The notes under the pieces are model-generated. The model made no database searches and was not told where the DNA came from. It worked only from the letters and a program-made list of their open reading frames with translations. A stretch of 64,000 bases of DNA from Desertimonas flava (lineage in GTDB: Bacteria; Actinomycetota; Acidimicrobiia; Acidimicrobiales; Ilumatobacteraceae): positions 62,001 to 126,000 of the forward strand of contig NZ_QKYK01000014.1 of assembly GCF_003426815.1 (NCBI RefSeq). The letters run 5' to 3'. Below, in pieces: positions 37,003-44,544 of the stretch (within the stretch, counting starts at the first letter, position 1; each line of letters starts with the position of its first letter). The position numbers and the translations under genes were made by a program.

Positions 37003-37222
37003 GCGCGGACCAAGTCGGCCCGCGCGACGATGAAGACCGGTCGAGAGGCGACCAACGATCCGGCGCCGACGGGGGATGCTCGAAGGGGGATTCCCCCTTC
37101 GATGCGGCGGAAAGCGCAGCTTGCTGCGCCGCCGCCTCTTTCAACTCCTTCGTGCGAGCGAAGCGAGCTCGATCGAACTCGCCGCAGGCGGCGAGGGAGC
37201 GCAGCGACCGACGCCGCCGAGG
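37003..37222. repeat. Dispersed repeat R2, copy 2 (inverted)
   Basis: The reverse complement matches 3060-3220, including gagctcgcttcgctcgcacg, the gaagggggaatcccccttcg dyad and accggtct.catcg. It fills most of the gap between the permease and the convergent PfkB gene. The gaagggggattcccccttc dyad at its centre could work as a terminator. Confidence 0.7.
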
Positions 37223-37229
37223 ACGAAAC

Positions 37230-38327
37230 TCACACGTCGTTCACATCCGCGTGGCGGGCGATGGTGGCGGAGGCGCGGCGGTTGGCGTGGGGAGGGACGT
37301 GCGGTGCGAGCTCGCCGAGGAAGGCGTAGCGTCGCACGAGGGACTGGTGATAGCTCCCCGAGCTCGAGTTGGCCTGCAGGGCGTGCCACCAGTCGACGAC
37401 GTCTCCCCAGCCGGGCGCGGCGAGCGAGCCGCCGTACTGCTGCACGGACAGCGCCGAGCACAGGGCGGCGAAGGCGAGCCGGTCGGCGAGCGGCCAGCCG
37501 GCCAACGTGCCCGTCACCATCGCCGCACCGAACACGTCGCCGGCCCCGGTGGGGTCGAGCGCGTCCACCTGCAACGCCGGCACCTGGGCCTCCTCGCCGG
37601 TCGTGGCGTCGATGGCGATTGCACCGTCGGCACCGTTGGTGACGACGGCGAGCGGCACGCGGTCGGCCAGCGCGTAGAGCGCGGCGAGCGGCGAGTCGGT
37701 GCGCGTGTACGACATCGCCTCCACGGCGTTGGGCATGAACGCGTGACAATGTGCCAACTGCTCGAGCATCGACTCGGGCCATTCCTCGTCGGGATCCCAG
37801 CCGATGTCGGCGAACACCAACGCGCCGGCGCCGGCGGCGGCACGAACCCACGTCGAGTCGGCCGGCTCGACACCGCCGAGGTCGACCATCACCGCTCGCG
37901 TCGAGGGCGGCGTCCCGATCATCTCGGTGGCGGAGACCGGCGGTGGGTGGCCGTGGCTGATCATGCTGCGGTCGCGGTCGAACGAGATCGACACCGTGAC
38001 CGGGCTGTGCCAGTCGGAGAACCGCCGCGAGCGACTGAGGTCGACATGCTCCTGCTCACTCAGCGTCCGCCAGCAGAAGTCGCCGTAGTCGTCGTCGCTG
38101 AACGCGGCGGCCAGCGACGTGCGCAGACCGAGCCGGCTCGACGCGATGGCGAGGTTGGCGATCCCACCAGGGCACGACGCCATGCCCTCGGCCCACACCT
38201 CGGTGCCGGGCGCCGGGGCCGTCGGCAACCCGGCGAAGATGATGTCGAGGAAGACCGTCCCCCACAGGAAGACGTCGAACTCCGGCGATGAGGGCGTGCG
38301 GGCGCGGGCGAGCGGATCGAACGACAT
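37230..38327 (-). CDS. PfkB family carbohydrate kinase
   Basis: 365 residues. The N-terminal PfkB signature region is GMASCPGGIANLAIASSRLG. The C-terminal signature is DALDPTGAGDVFGAAMV, whose Asp is the catalytic base. The substrate may be the sugar imported by the adjacent ABC system. ATG 38327 is chosen just before the conserved FDVFLWGTVFLDI; ATG 38372 is an alternative. Confidence 0.88.
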   Translation of the reverse strand: MSFDPLARARTPSSPEFDVFLWGTVFLDIIFAGLPTAPAPGTEVWAEGMASCPGGIANLAIASSRLGLRTSLAAAFSDDDYGDFCWRTLSEQEHVDLSRSRRFSDWHSPVTVSISFDRDRSMISHGHPPPVSATEMIGTPPSTRAVMVDLGGVEPADSTWVRAAAGAGALVFADIGWDPDEEWPESMLEQLAHCHAFMPNAVEAMSYTRTDSPLAALYALADRVPLAVVTNGADGAIAIDATTGEEAQVPALQVDALDPTGAGDVFGAAMVTGTLAGWPLADRLAFAALCSALSVQQYGGSLAAPGWGDVVDWWHALQANSSSGSYHQSLVRRYAFLGELAPHVPPHANRRASATIARHADVNDV

Positions 38328-38390
38328 GGGCACGACGAGTATGCCTCGCCGGGTCGGGCCACCCGCAATCAACGTCCGTCGGGCCGGCTC

Positions 38391-38620
38391 TCAGCCGAGC
38401 CCGTCGGCGTCGAGCCGGAGGATGGCGAGCGCCATCTGGACGGCGAAACGACGGTCGGGGTCGTCCTGGAACGGCCCGGGCTCCTCGGTGAGACGCGCCA
38501 GGCCTGGCGGAACGTGCTCGGCAGGCTGCGCAGGTCGGACGCGGCGCGGCTCGTCCTGAACACGAGCGGCATCCCAACGCGCCTCCCCAATCCGGCTCGC
38601 CCGGCTGCTCGTTCGTGAGC
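38391..38620 (-). pseudogene. Possible gene remnant without a start codon
   Basis: An open minus-strand stretch of about 75 codons ends at tga 38391 with a protein-like tail ([22 protein letters not shown]). It contains no ATG, GTG or TTG before the last 20 codons. The tail vaguely resembles the C-terminus of a TetR-type regulator. It may be the end of a decayed gene or just open GC-rich sequence. No other feature is seen in 38391-38620. Confidence 0.2.
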
Positions 38621-38629
38621 GCCGTTGCT

Positions 38630-38659
38630 TGGATCGGATCAGAGTTGATTGACTAGGGT
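38630..38659 (+). promoter_or_regulatory. Probable leaderless promoter of the DeoR gene
   Basis: -35 TTGGAT (38630-38635), 18 bp spacer and -10 TAGGGT (38654-38659), which lies 6 nt before GTG 38666. Transcription would start at the start codon. Confidence 0.5.
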
Positions 38660-38665
38660 TCCGAC

Positions 38666-39427
38666 GTGCGATACGTGCGACACCGGGAGGTGATTCGCCG
38701 GCTCGAGGCCGAAGGGGCGCTGTCGGTCGAGCAACTGTGTGCGGCCGCCGCCGTGAGCCCGGCGACGATGCGCCGCGACCTCGATGCGCTCGCCTCCGAA
38801 GGTCTCATCGACCGGGTGCGAGGCGGTGCCGTGATCCGCCGCGCTGTCGACGCCGACACGGCCCGACCCTTCGCCCAGGTGGTCACCGCCGACGCCGACG
38901 ACAAGGCCGCCGTCGCCCGGCGCGCCGCGTCCCTCGTCGACGACGGCGACGTCGTGCTGCTCGACATCGGCACCACCACGATGATGCTCGCCCGGCAACT
39001 GTGCGGTCGCCCGATCACCGTGATCACGGCCAGCCTCGCCGTCCTCGACGTCCTGCGCGACGACCCGACTGTCGACCTCATCATCCTCGGCGGTCACGTC
39101 CGCAGGACCTACCACTCCCTCGTCGGTGCGCTGACCGAAGGCGCGCTTCGCGACGTGCGGGCGAACATCGCCTTCCTCGGCGCCAGCGGCGTCCGGCCCG
39201 ACGGGACCGTGCTCGACACGACCGCGGTCGAGGTGCCGGTCAAGCGTTCCCTGCTGCGGTCCGCCGACCGGGCCGTGCTGCTGGCCGACCGGCACAAGTT
39301 CCCCGGAGCCGGCGTGCTGCGGGTGTGCGGCATCGGCGATCTCGGCGGTGTGGTCACCAACGCCGGCGCCGATCGCGCCACACTCGACACTGCTCGGGAC
39401 GCCGGGGTCGAGGTGTGGACGGCGTGA
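38666..39427 (+). CDS. DeoR family transcriptional regulator
   Basis: 253 residues. The N-terminal DeoR helix-turn-helix is [21 protein letters not shown] followed by [15 protein letters not shown]. The C-terminal sugar-phosphate sensing domain has [20 protein letters not shown] and [11 protein letters not shown]. Such regulators usually respond to phosphorylated sugars. The PfkB kinase and the GH4 enzyme on either side are likely targets. Confidence 0.93.
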   Translation: MRYVRHREVIRRLEAEGALSVEQLCAAAAVSPATMRRDLDALASEGLIDRVRGGAVIRRAVDADTARPFAQVVTADADDKAAVARRAASLVDDGDVVLLDIGTTTMMLARQLCGRPITVITASLAVLDVLRDDPTVDLIILGGHVRRTYHSLVGALTEGALRDVRANIAFLGASGVRPDGTVLDTTAVEVPVKRSLLRSADRAVLLADRHKFPGAGVLRVCGIGDLGGVVTNAGADRATLDTARDAGVEVWTA

Positions 39428-39440
39428 CGAGGCGGGCGCG

Positions 39441-40793
39441 GTGAAGCTCACCATGCTCGGCGGTGGCGGGTTCCGCACGCCACTCGTGTACCGGGCCCTG
39501 CTGGACGATGTCGCCGACCGTCGCATCGACCGCGTCACGCTGTACGACATCGACGCCGGCCGGCTCGCCGCCATCGGTCACGTGCTCGACCAGCTCGCCG
39601 CAGGGTCACCCACGGCCCCCGCCGTCGAGACCACCACCGATCTCGACGCCGCGCTCGAGGGCGCCGATTTCGTGTTCTCGGCGGTCCGTGTCGGCGGCTT
39701 GGACGGCCGCGTCGCCGACGAGCGTGTCGCCCTCGACCTCGGTGTGCTCGGCCAGGAGACCACCGGGCCCGGTGGCGTGGCGTTCGGACTGCGCACGATC
39801 CCGGTCGCCGTCGACATCGCCCGGCGCGTCACCCGGCTCGCCCCGGACGCCTGGGTGATCAACTTCACCAACCCGGCGGGGATGATCACCGAGGCGATGC
39901 GAGCCGTCCTCGGCGACCGGGTGATCGGCATCTGCGACTCGCCGATGGGGTTGGCGCAGCGGGCGCAGCGGGCGCTGCACCTCGACGGTGTCGACGCCGG
40001 CATCGACTACGCCGGGCTGAACCATCTCGGCTGGCTGCAGGGGCTCACAGTGAACGGCGCCGACCGCCTGCCCGATCTCGTGGCCGACGCCGATGCCTTG
40101 GCCGGCACCGAGGAGGGTCAGCTGTTCGGCGCCGACTGGATCGCGTCGCTCGGCGCCGTGCCCAACGAGTACCTGTACTACTACTACTTCACCCGTGATG
40201 CGCTGGCGGCGATCGTCGGCACCGCCGAGACCCGCGGCGAGTTCCTCCTGCGCCAGCAGGCCGACTTCTATCGCGCCGTCGCCGAGCTCCCCGGCTCGGC
40301 CCTGGCCACGTGGAATCGGGTGCGCGTCGAGCGCAACGCCACCTACATGCAGGAGACCCGGGGTGCCGAGCACGCCCGCGACGACGCCGACATCGAAGAC
40401 GGCGGCTACGAGCGGGTGGCCGTGGCGCTGATGGCGGCGATCGCACGCGACGAGCCGGCCGAGCTCATTCTCAACGTCCCGAACGGCGAGACGCTCCCGG
40501 GGTTGCCTGCCGACGCCGTGATCGAGGTGCCCTGCGCCGTCGATTCGCATGGTCCCCGACCGCGTTCGGTGAGCCCGCTCCCGATGCACGGTCTCGGTCT
40601 CGTGCAGCAGGTGAAGGCCGTCGAACGCCTCACGATTGCCGCCGCCCTCGAGGGGTCCGAACGCATGGCGGTGGAGGCGCTCGCGCTGCACCCGCTCGTC
40701 GATTCGGTCACCGTGGCCCGCCAACTCCTCGCCGGCTACCGCCAGCGCATCCCCTCCCTCGCCACCATCTTCTCCGCATCGCCCAAAACCTGA
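39441..40793 (+). CDS. Glycoside hydrolase family 4 (6-phospho-beta-glucosidase-like)
   Basis: 450 residues from GTG 39441. The NAD-binding start is MLGGGGFRTPLVYRALL. The GH4 hallmarks ETTGPGGVAFGLRTIPV, NFTNPAGMITEA, CDSPMGLAQ and GLNHLGW hold the NAD, Mn and catalytic positions. These enzymes cleave by an oxidation-elimination route. The final codons (PKT and TGA) lie inside the left inverted repeat of the nuclease element. It is 13 nt from the DeoR gene. Confidence 0.92.
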   Translation: MKLTMLGGGGFRTPLVYRALLDDVADRRIDRVTLYDIDAGRLAAIGHVLDQLAAGSPTAPAVETTTDLDAALEGADFVFSAVRVGGLDGRVADERVALDLGVLGQETTGPGGVAFGLRTIPVAVDIARRVTRLAPDAWVINFTNPAGMITEAMRAVLGDRVIGICDSPMGLAQRAQRALHLDGVDAGIDYAGLNHLGWLQGLTVNGADRLPDLVADADALAGTEEGQLFGADWIASLGAVPNEYLYYYYFTRDALAAIVGTAETRGEFLLRQQADFYRAVAELPGSALATWNRVRVERNATYMQETRGAEHARDDADIEDGGYERVAVALMAAIARDEPAELILNVPNGETLPGLPADAVIEVPCAVDSHGPRPRSVSPLPMHGLGLVQQVKAVERLTIAAALEGSERMAVEALALHPLVDSVTVARQLLAGYRQRIPSLATIFSASPKT

Positions 40794-40844
40794 TTCTCAG
40801 CCGTCTCCGGTTGCAGAAATGCAACGTGAGAAGCACACGAATTC
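40782..40844. repeat. Left 63 bp inverted repeat of the DUF559 element
   Basis: It matches the reverse complement of 41871-41933 at 55 of 63 positions; the outer 34 are identical (begin cccaaaacctgattctcag). It contains a hairpin GTTGCA-gaaa-TGCAAC, framed by ttctca/tgagaa. It includes the stop codon of the GH4 gene and reaches the stop of the DUF559 gene. Confidence 0.85.
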
Positions 40845-41796
40845 AGGACGCCTGCTCGAGAACCCGAAACTTACGGGCGATCGCGCGGCCAACAGCCGCG
40901 AGATCCTTGCGGTCCTCCTCGTTGAACCGCAGCGTCGTCCAGCCGAGCTCGGCGAGCTCCTTGTCCCGCGCCGCGTCGCGGGCTGCTGAGTGGGCATGGC
41001 CTTCGTGGTACTCGCTGTGGCCCGGTTCGACGGCCAGCTTGACGTCCGGCCACGCAACGTCGATGTGCACGGGTCCGTACGAGAGCATCACGCGGAACTG
41101 TTTCTGCGGCTCCGGCAATCCGACGAGTCGTGCGGCCTGGACGACATCGACCTCGAAGTCGCTCTGCATGGGCCGGGCACGTACGCCGACCTTGCCGAGC
41201 CACCACAGCGTCCGGGCCACCCCGGAACGGCCGCTGCGGCGATACGTCTCGACGTATTCACGCATGCCGTCCGGCGTGATCAACTTTCGGTTCCAGGCCT
41301 TCTCCGCGAGGTGCTCGAACCGCCGGTCGTCGGTGAGCGACGCAATGGTGAACAGCATGGGCTCGGGCCGCTCGAGCCGAAAACCGTCGACCACCACCAC
41401 GTCAGGCTCGTCGTGCCAGTTCGACTGGCTGCGCCGAACCCACGACGGCAATCGCGATTGCTGGTGGCTGTGCGAGCGGAAGCCGAGGTTGCGCCTCGGC
41501 ACCATCGCGTGGATGCGCCGGCCGGCGACCTCGGTGACGCCGTGCAGCCACATCGCCGTGAACGCCGACAGGAACGTGTCGGGTGCACCGTGAAGTTGCA
41601 CCGCCATCGCTCTGGTGAGCGGAGTCTCCGGAACGCTCGCGAGACGCACGACCCCGGGCAGTATCTCGTCCACGTCACCCCGCTGCATCCACCGCCACAC
41701 CGTCACTCGGTGGCAGCCGACGTCGCCGAGTTGACGGACGGCCGCAACGCCATGTTGGGCGAGGAAGAGGGCGTGGATCTCGGGACTCGTCTTCAC
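40843..41796 (-). CDS. AbiEi-like winged helix plus DUF559 (PD-(D/E)XK-like) protein
   Basis: 317 residues from GTG 41796 (GGAGAG upstream). The N-terminal 60 residues look like the AbiEi antitoxin winged helix (VAAVRQLGDVGCHRVTVWRWMQRGDVDEILPGVVRL in parts). The C-terminal 110 resemble DUF559/Vsr-type nucleases: SDFEVDVVQAARLVGLPEPQKQF, VHIDVAWPDVKLAVEPG and ELGWTTLRFNEEDRK, where Glu, Asp and the VEPG segment would form the active site. No AbiEii toxin is adjacent. Function unknown; DNA binding and cleavage is a family-based inference. Confidence 0.75.
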   Translation of the reverse strand: MKTSPEIHALFLAQHGVAAVRQLGDVGCHRVTVWRWMQRGDVDEILPGVVRLASVPETPLTRAMAVQLHGAPDTFLSAFTAMWLHGVTEVAGRRIHAMVPRRNLGFRSHSHQQSRLPSWVRRSQSNWHDEPDVVVVDGFRLERPEPMLFTIASLTDDRRFEHLAEKAWNRKLITPDGMREYVETYRRSGRSGVARTLWWLGKVGVRARPMQSDFEVDVVQAARLVGLPEPQKQFRVMLSYGPVHIDVAWPDVKLAVEPGHSEYHEGHAHSAARDAARDKELAELGWTTLRFNEEDRKDLAAVGRAIARKFRVLEQAS

Positions 41797-41870
41797 ACCT
41801 CTCCGGTGCGTCGCCCGAAGCCCGAATCGGAAGAGGAATCTTCGCCGCGGTCCCAGAATCCCCAGCGCGA

Positions 41871-41933
41871 GAACTCGTGTACTTCTCTAGTTGCAGACAT
41901 GCAACCGGAGACGGCTGAGAATCAGGTTTTGGG
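41871..41933. repeat. Right 63 bp inverted repeat of the DUF559 element
   Basis: The partner of 40782-40844. The hairpin stem GTTGCA/TGCAAC is kept while its four-base loop differs (gaca on the plus strand here, gaaa on the left). The RpiR gene's stop codon (41922-41924) lies inside it. Confidence 0.85.
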
Positions 41934-42827
41934 GGGGACGGAGCGGGAGTGGGTGACGTCGTAGGTGGCGCGGAGGGCGTGCATAGATGCGTCGAAGGAG
42001 GCGGTGGCGACGCCGATGAACAGGCAGTCGACCACCATCAGCTGAGCGATGCGGCTGCCCAGGGCACCGGAGCGGAACTGGGTCTCACGACCGGCGGTGG
42101 TGAGCACGACGTCGGACTGCTCCCCGAGCGGTGATGCTGCGTGGTTCGTGATGCCCACGGTGACCGCGCCGACCGACCGGGCGATGCGCAGGAACTCGAC
42201 GGAGTCCGCCGTGCCGCCGCTGTAGGACACGCCGACGGCGACACAGCCGGCGCCGAGCGTGGCGGCCGACGTCCACGCCGAGTGCGGATCGGGCCAGTTC
42301 ACCGCCATCCGCCCGATGCGGGCCAGCTTGTGCTGGAGGTCGACGCTCACGATCGCACTGGCCCCGACGCCGAACGTGTCGACGCGATGGGCGGCGCCGA
42401 CGGCGGCCACCGCCCGCGCGAGGGCGCCGGTGTCGAGGGCGGCGGCCGTGTCGGCGATCGACAGCGTCTCGGTCATCGCCACCTTGGCGACGATGTCGGC
42501 GAGCGAGTCGTCACGGTCGATGTCGCCCGACACCGTGAACCGGTCGGCGGTGGCGAGATCCTCCCGCGTCGCCGCGCGAGCGAGATCGACCCGCAGGTCG
42601 CGGAACCTGGAGTAGCCGATCTGCTGCGTGCAGCGCAGCACCGACGTGGTCGACGTGCCCACCTTCTCGGCGAGCTCGGCCACCGACAGGTTGGCCACCT
42701 CCTGCGGCTGGGCGAGCAGGAACGCGGCGATGCGGCGCTCGGACGGCCGCAGCCCCGGCATCGCCGCTCGGATGCGGACCATCACCGTGCGGGGATCGAC
42801 CGATCGCGCGTCGCTCATCGCCGCCAT
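41922..42827 (-). CDS. RpiR/MurR family transcriptional regulator
   Basis: 301 residues. The N-terminal HTH region has GLRPSERRIAAFLLAQPQEVANLSVAELAEKVGTSTTSVLR (in parts). A SIS sugar-phosphate domain follows (VDTFGVGASAIVSVDLQHKL, VGVSYSGGTADSVEFLRIARSVGAVTVGIT). It is divergent from a muropeptide importer and murQ, so MurNAc-6-P is a likely effector. ATG 42827 is used; ATG 42818 is possible. Its last residues are encoded in the inverted repeat of the neighbouring element. Confidence 0.92.
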   Translation of the reverse strand: MAAMSDARSVDPRTVMVRIRAAMPGLRPSERRIAAFLLAQPQEVANLSVAELAEKVGTSTTSVLRCTQQIGYSRFRDLRVDLARAATREDLATADRFTVSGDIDRDDSLADIVAKVAMTETLSIADTAAALDTGALARAVAAVGAAHRVDTFGVGASAIVSVDLQHKLARIGRMAVNWPDPHSAWTSAATLGAGCVAVGVSYSGGTADSVEFLRIARSVGAVTVGITNHAASPLGEQSDVVLTTAGRETQFRSGALGSRIAQLMVVDCLFIGVATASFDASMHALRATYDVTHSRSVPPKT

Positions 42828-42845
42828 TCTTAGCAGTCCGGACTT

Positions 42846-42875
42846 TTGATACACAGATGCTGCATCTGCTGTACT
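42846..42875 (+). promoter_or_regulatory. Promoter with overlapping dyad ahead of the muropeptide transporter
   Basis: -35 TTGATA (42846-42851), 18 bp spacer and -10 TGTACT (42870-42875). The dyad CAGATG-ctg-CATCTG (42854-42868) fills the spacer, so a bound regulator would block polymerase. A second palindrome agtccggact (42835-42844) lies toward the RpiR gene. The divergent RpiR protein is the natural candidate to bind. Confidence 0.55.
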
Positions 42876-42928
42876 GTTCATCCAACGACGCCGGGCACCG
42901 ACCGGCGCACGATCCGGGGAGGGCCACC

Positions 42929-44470
42929 GTGTCCCACTTGTCTCGATCAACCACCGTCCGCAAGGGCGCGGGGGTCGCCTCGCTCGCCGCGCTCGCCGTG
43001 GGCGGACTCGTCACCACCGCATCGGCCAGCACCGCCAGCGAGGGTGGCGGCGATCTGGTCATCGGCGTGACCTCCGACCCCGACACGCTGTTCCCCTGGA
43101 AGGCAACGCAGTTCCAGGCCGTCAACGTGCTGCAGAACATCTACGGCACACTCACCGAGTTCGATCAGGACCTCAACGTCGTCCCCGGCCTCGCCGAGTC
43201 GTGGGAGGTGTCCGAAGACGGCCTCACGGTGACCTTCCACCTCCGAGAAGGCGTCACGTTCGCCGACGGCAGCGAGTTCGACTCGGCCGACGTGGTCGCG
43301 TCGCTCGAGGGCATCCAGCTCGAGGAGAACGCCGCCGTCGCCCGCACCACACTCGCGTCGGTCAGCGCCATCGAGGCGCCCGACGCCCAGACGGTCGTGC
43401 TCACGCTGAGCGCCCCCGACGCCGCCCTGCCGGCGGGCCTCGCCACGGTCAACATGGCGATGCTCTCGTCGGATGACACGGAGGAGGCGCTCAACACCGA
43501 GCCCAACGGCACAGGGCCCTACTCCTTCGACTCCCGCGTCCCGTCGCAGTCGCTCACGCTCGTCGCCAACGACGAGTTCTGGGGCGATGCCCCGACGCTG
43601 GGCTCGATCGAGTTCCGGGTCATCCCCGACGAGACCTCGATCGCCTCGGCGATGCAGTCGGGCAACGTGCAGTTCGCCGTCTTCGACGATCCGCTCGTGG
43701 CCGAGACGCTCGGCGGCGACGTCACGGTCGAGGCCACGCCGCAGCTGAGCTACCACGTGCTGCAGCTCAACGCCACCCGTGGCGACCTCGCCGACGTCAA
43801 CGTCCGCCTGGCCATCCAGTGCGCCATCGACCGCCAGGAGGTGCTCGACACGGCGGCCTTCGGCGAGGGTGAGATCACCGGCCCGATCACGTCGCCGGCC
43901 TTCCGCTCCGATCCCGCCGCCCGCCCCTGCCCCGAGCGTGACCTCGACAAGGCCGCCGAGTACCTCGAGGCCGCCGGCCTGCCCGACGGCGTGACGTTCA
44001 CGGCCATCGTGTCGCAGGGCGAGTACGCCACGTCGGTGGCCGAGGCCCAGAGCATCCAGGCCCAGCTCGCCGACGCCAACATCACGATGGACATCGAGAC
44101 GCTCGAGTCGGGCGCGTACGTCGATCGCTGGGTCGCCGCCGACTTCGAGGCCGCCGTCGCCCTCAACGGCGGTCGGCCCGACCCCGACAGCATGTACGGG
44201 CGCTACTTCACGAGCACCGGCAACCTCAACCAGGTGGCCGGCTACAGCTCGGACACGCTCGACGAGCTGTTCGCCGCCGGCAAGGCCGAGACCGACGAGG
44301 CCGCCCGCGTGGAGATCTACAACCAGATCTCGGCCGAGCTGGAGAACAACGCGGCGTGGATCTGGCTGTTCACCAGCTACACCTACACGGCGACGACGCC
44401 CGACGTGAGCGGGTTCGTGCCGATGACCAACGGCTCGCTCCAGTACCTGCGGACGACCACCGTCGGCTGA
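42929..44470 (+). CDS. Peptide/muropeptide ABC substrate-binding protein (DppA/OppA family)
   Basis: 513 residues from GTG 42929, with GGGGAGGG as ribosome-binding site. A signal sequence (GVASLAALAVGGLVTTASAS) is followed by a family 5 binding fold: DPDTLFPWKATQFQAVNVLQNIYGTL, LAESWEVSEDGLTVTFHLREGVTFADGSEF and YSFDSRVPSQSLTLVAN-like segments. The genes downstream argue for a cell-wall peptide or MurNAc-peptide ligand rather than plain dipeptides; this is inferred from context. Confidence 0.92.
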   Translation: MSHLSRSTTVRKGAGVASLAALAVGGLVTTASASTASEGGGDLVIGVTSDPDTLFPWKATQFQAVNVLQNIYGTLTEFDQDLNVVPGLAESWEVSEDGLTVTFHLREGVTFADGSEFDSADVVASLEGIQLEENAAVARTTLASVSAIEAPDAQTVVLTLSAPDAALPAGLATVNMAMLSSDDTEEALNTEPNGTGPYSFDSRVPSQSLTLVANDEFWGDAPTLGSIEFRVIPDETSIASAMQSGNVQFAVFDDPLVAETLGGDVTVEATPQLSYHVLQLNATRGDLADVNVRLAIQCAIDRQEVLDTAAFGEGEITGPITSPAFRSDPAARPCPERDLDKAAEYLEAAGLPDGVTFTAIVSQGEYATSVAEAQSIQAQLADANITMDIETLESGAYVDRWVAADFEAAVALNGGRPDPDSMYGRYFTSTGNLNQVAGYSSDTLDELFAAGKAETDEAARVEIYNQISAELENNAAWIWLFTSYTYTATTPDVSGFVPMTNGSLQYLRTTTVG

Positions 44471-44475
44471 TCCCC

Positions 44476-44519
44476 CCGGTTCGGGACGGGCGGCCGCACC
44501 CGCCCGTCCCGACAACCGG
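44476..44519 (+). promoter_or_regulatory. Strong intercistronic stem-loop after the binding-protein gene
   Basis: CGGGACGGGCGG (44482-44493) pairs perfectly with CCGCCCGTCCCG (44500-44511), loop 6 nt. It is extended by CCGGTT (44476-44481) with AACCGG (44514-44519). It lies between the binding-protein gene and the first permease. There it could protect the upstream mRNA or cut read-through so that binding protein exceeds permease. Confidence 0.6.
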
Positions 44520-44544
44520 TCGCGCCGCCGCTCGACGCGCCCCG

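Larger units (their letters stand above)
40782..41933. mobile_element. 1152 bp inverted-repeat-bounded unit with a single nuclease-like gene
   Basis: Two 63 bp inverted repeats enclose one gene of 317 codons and nothing else. No transposase and no clear target duplication are seen. The flanking GH4 and RpiR genes converge on it and both end in Pro-Lys-Thr-stop read from the repeats. Either a minimal mobile unit or a gene framed by two copies of a structured terminator. Confidence 0.55.
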
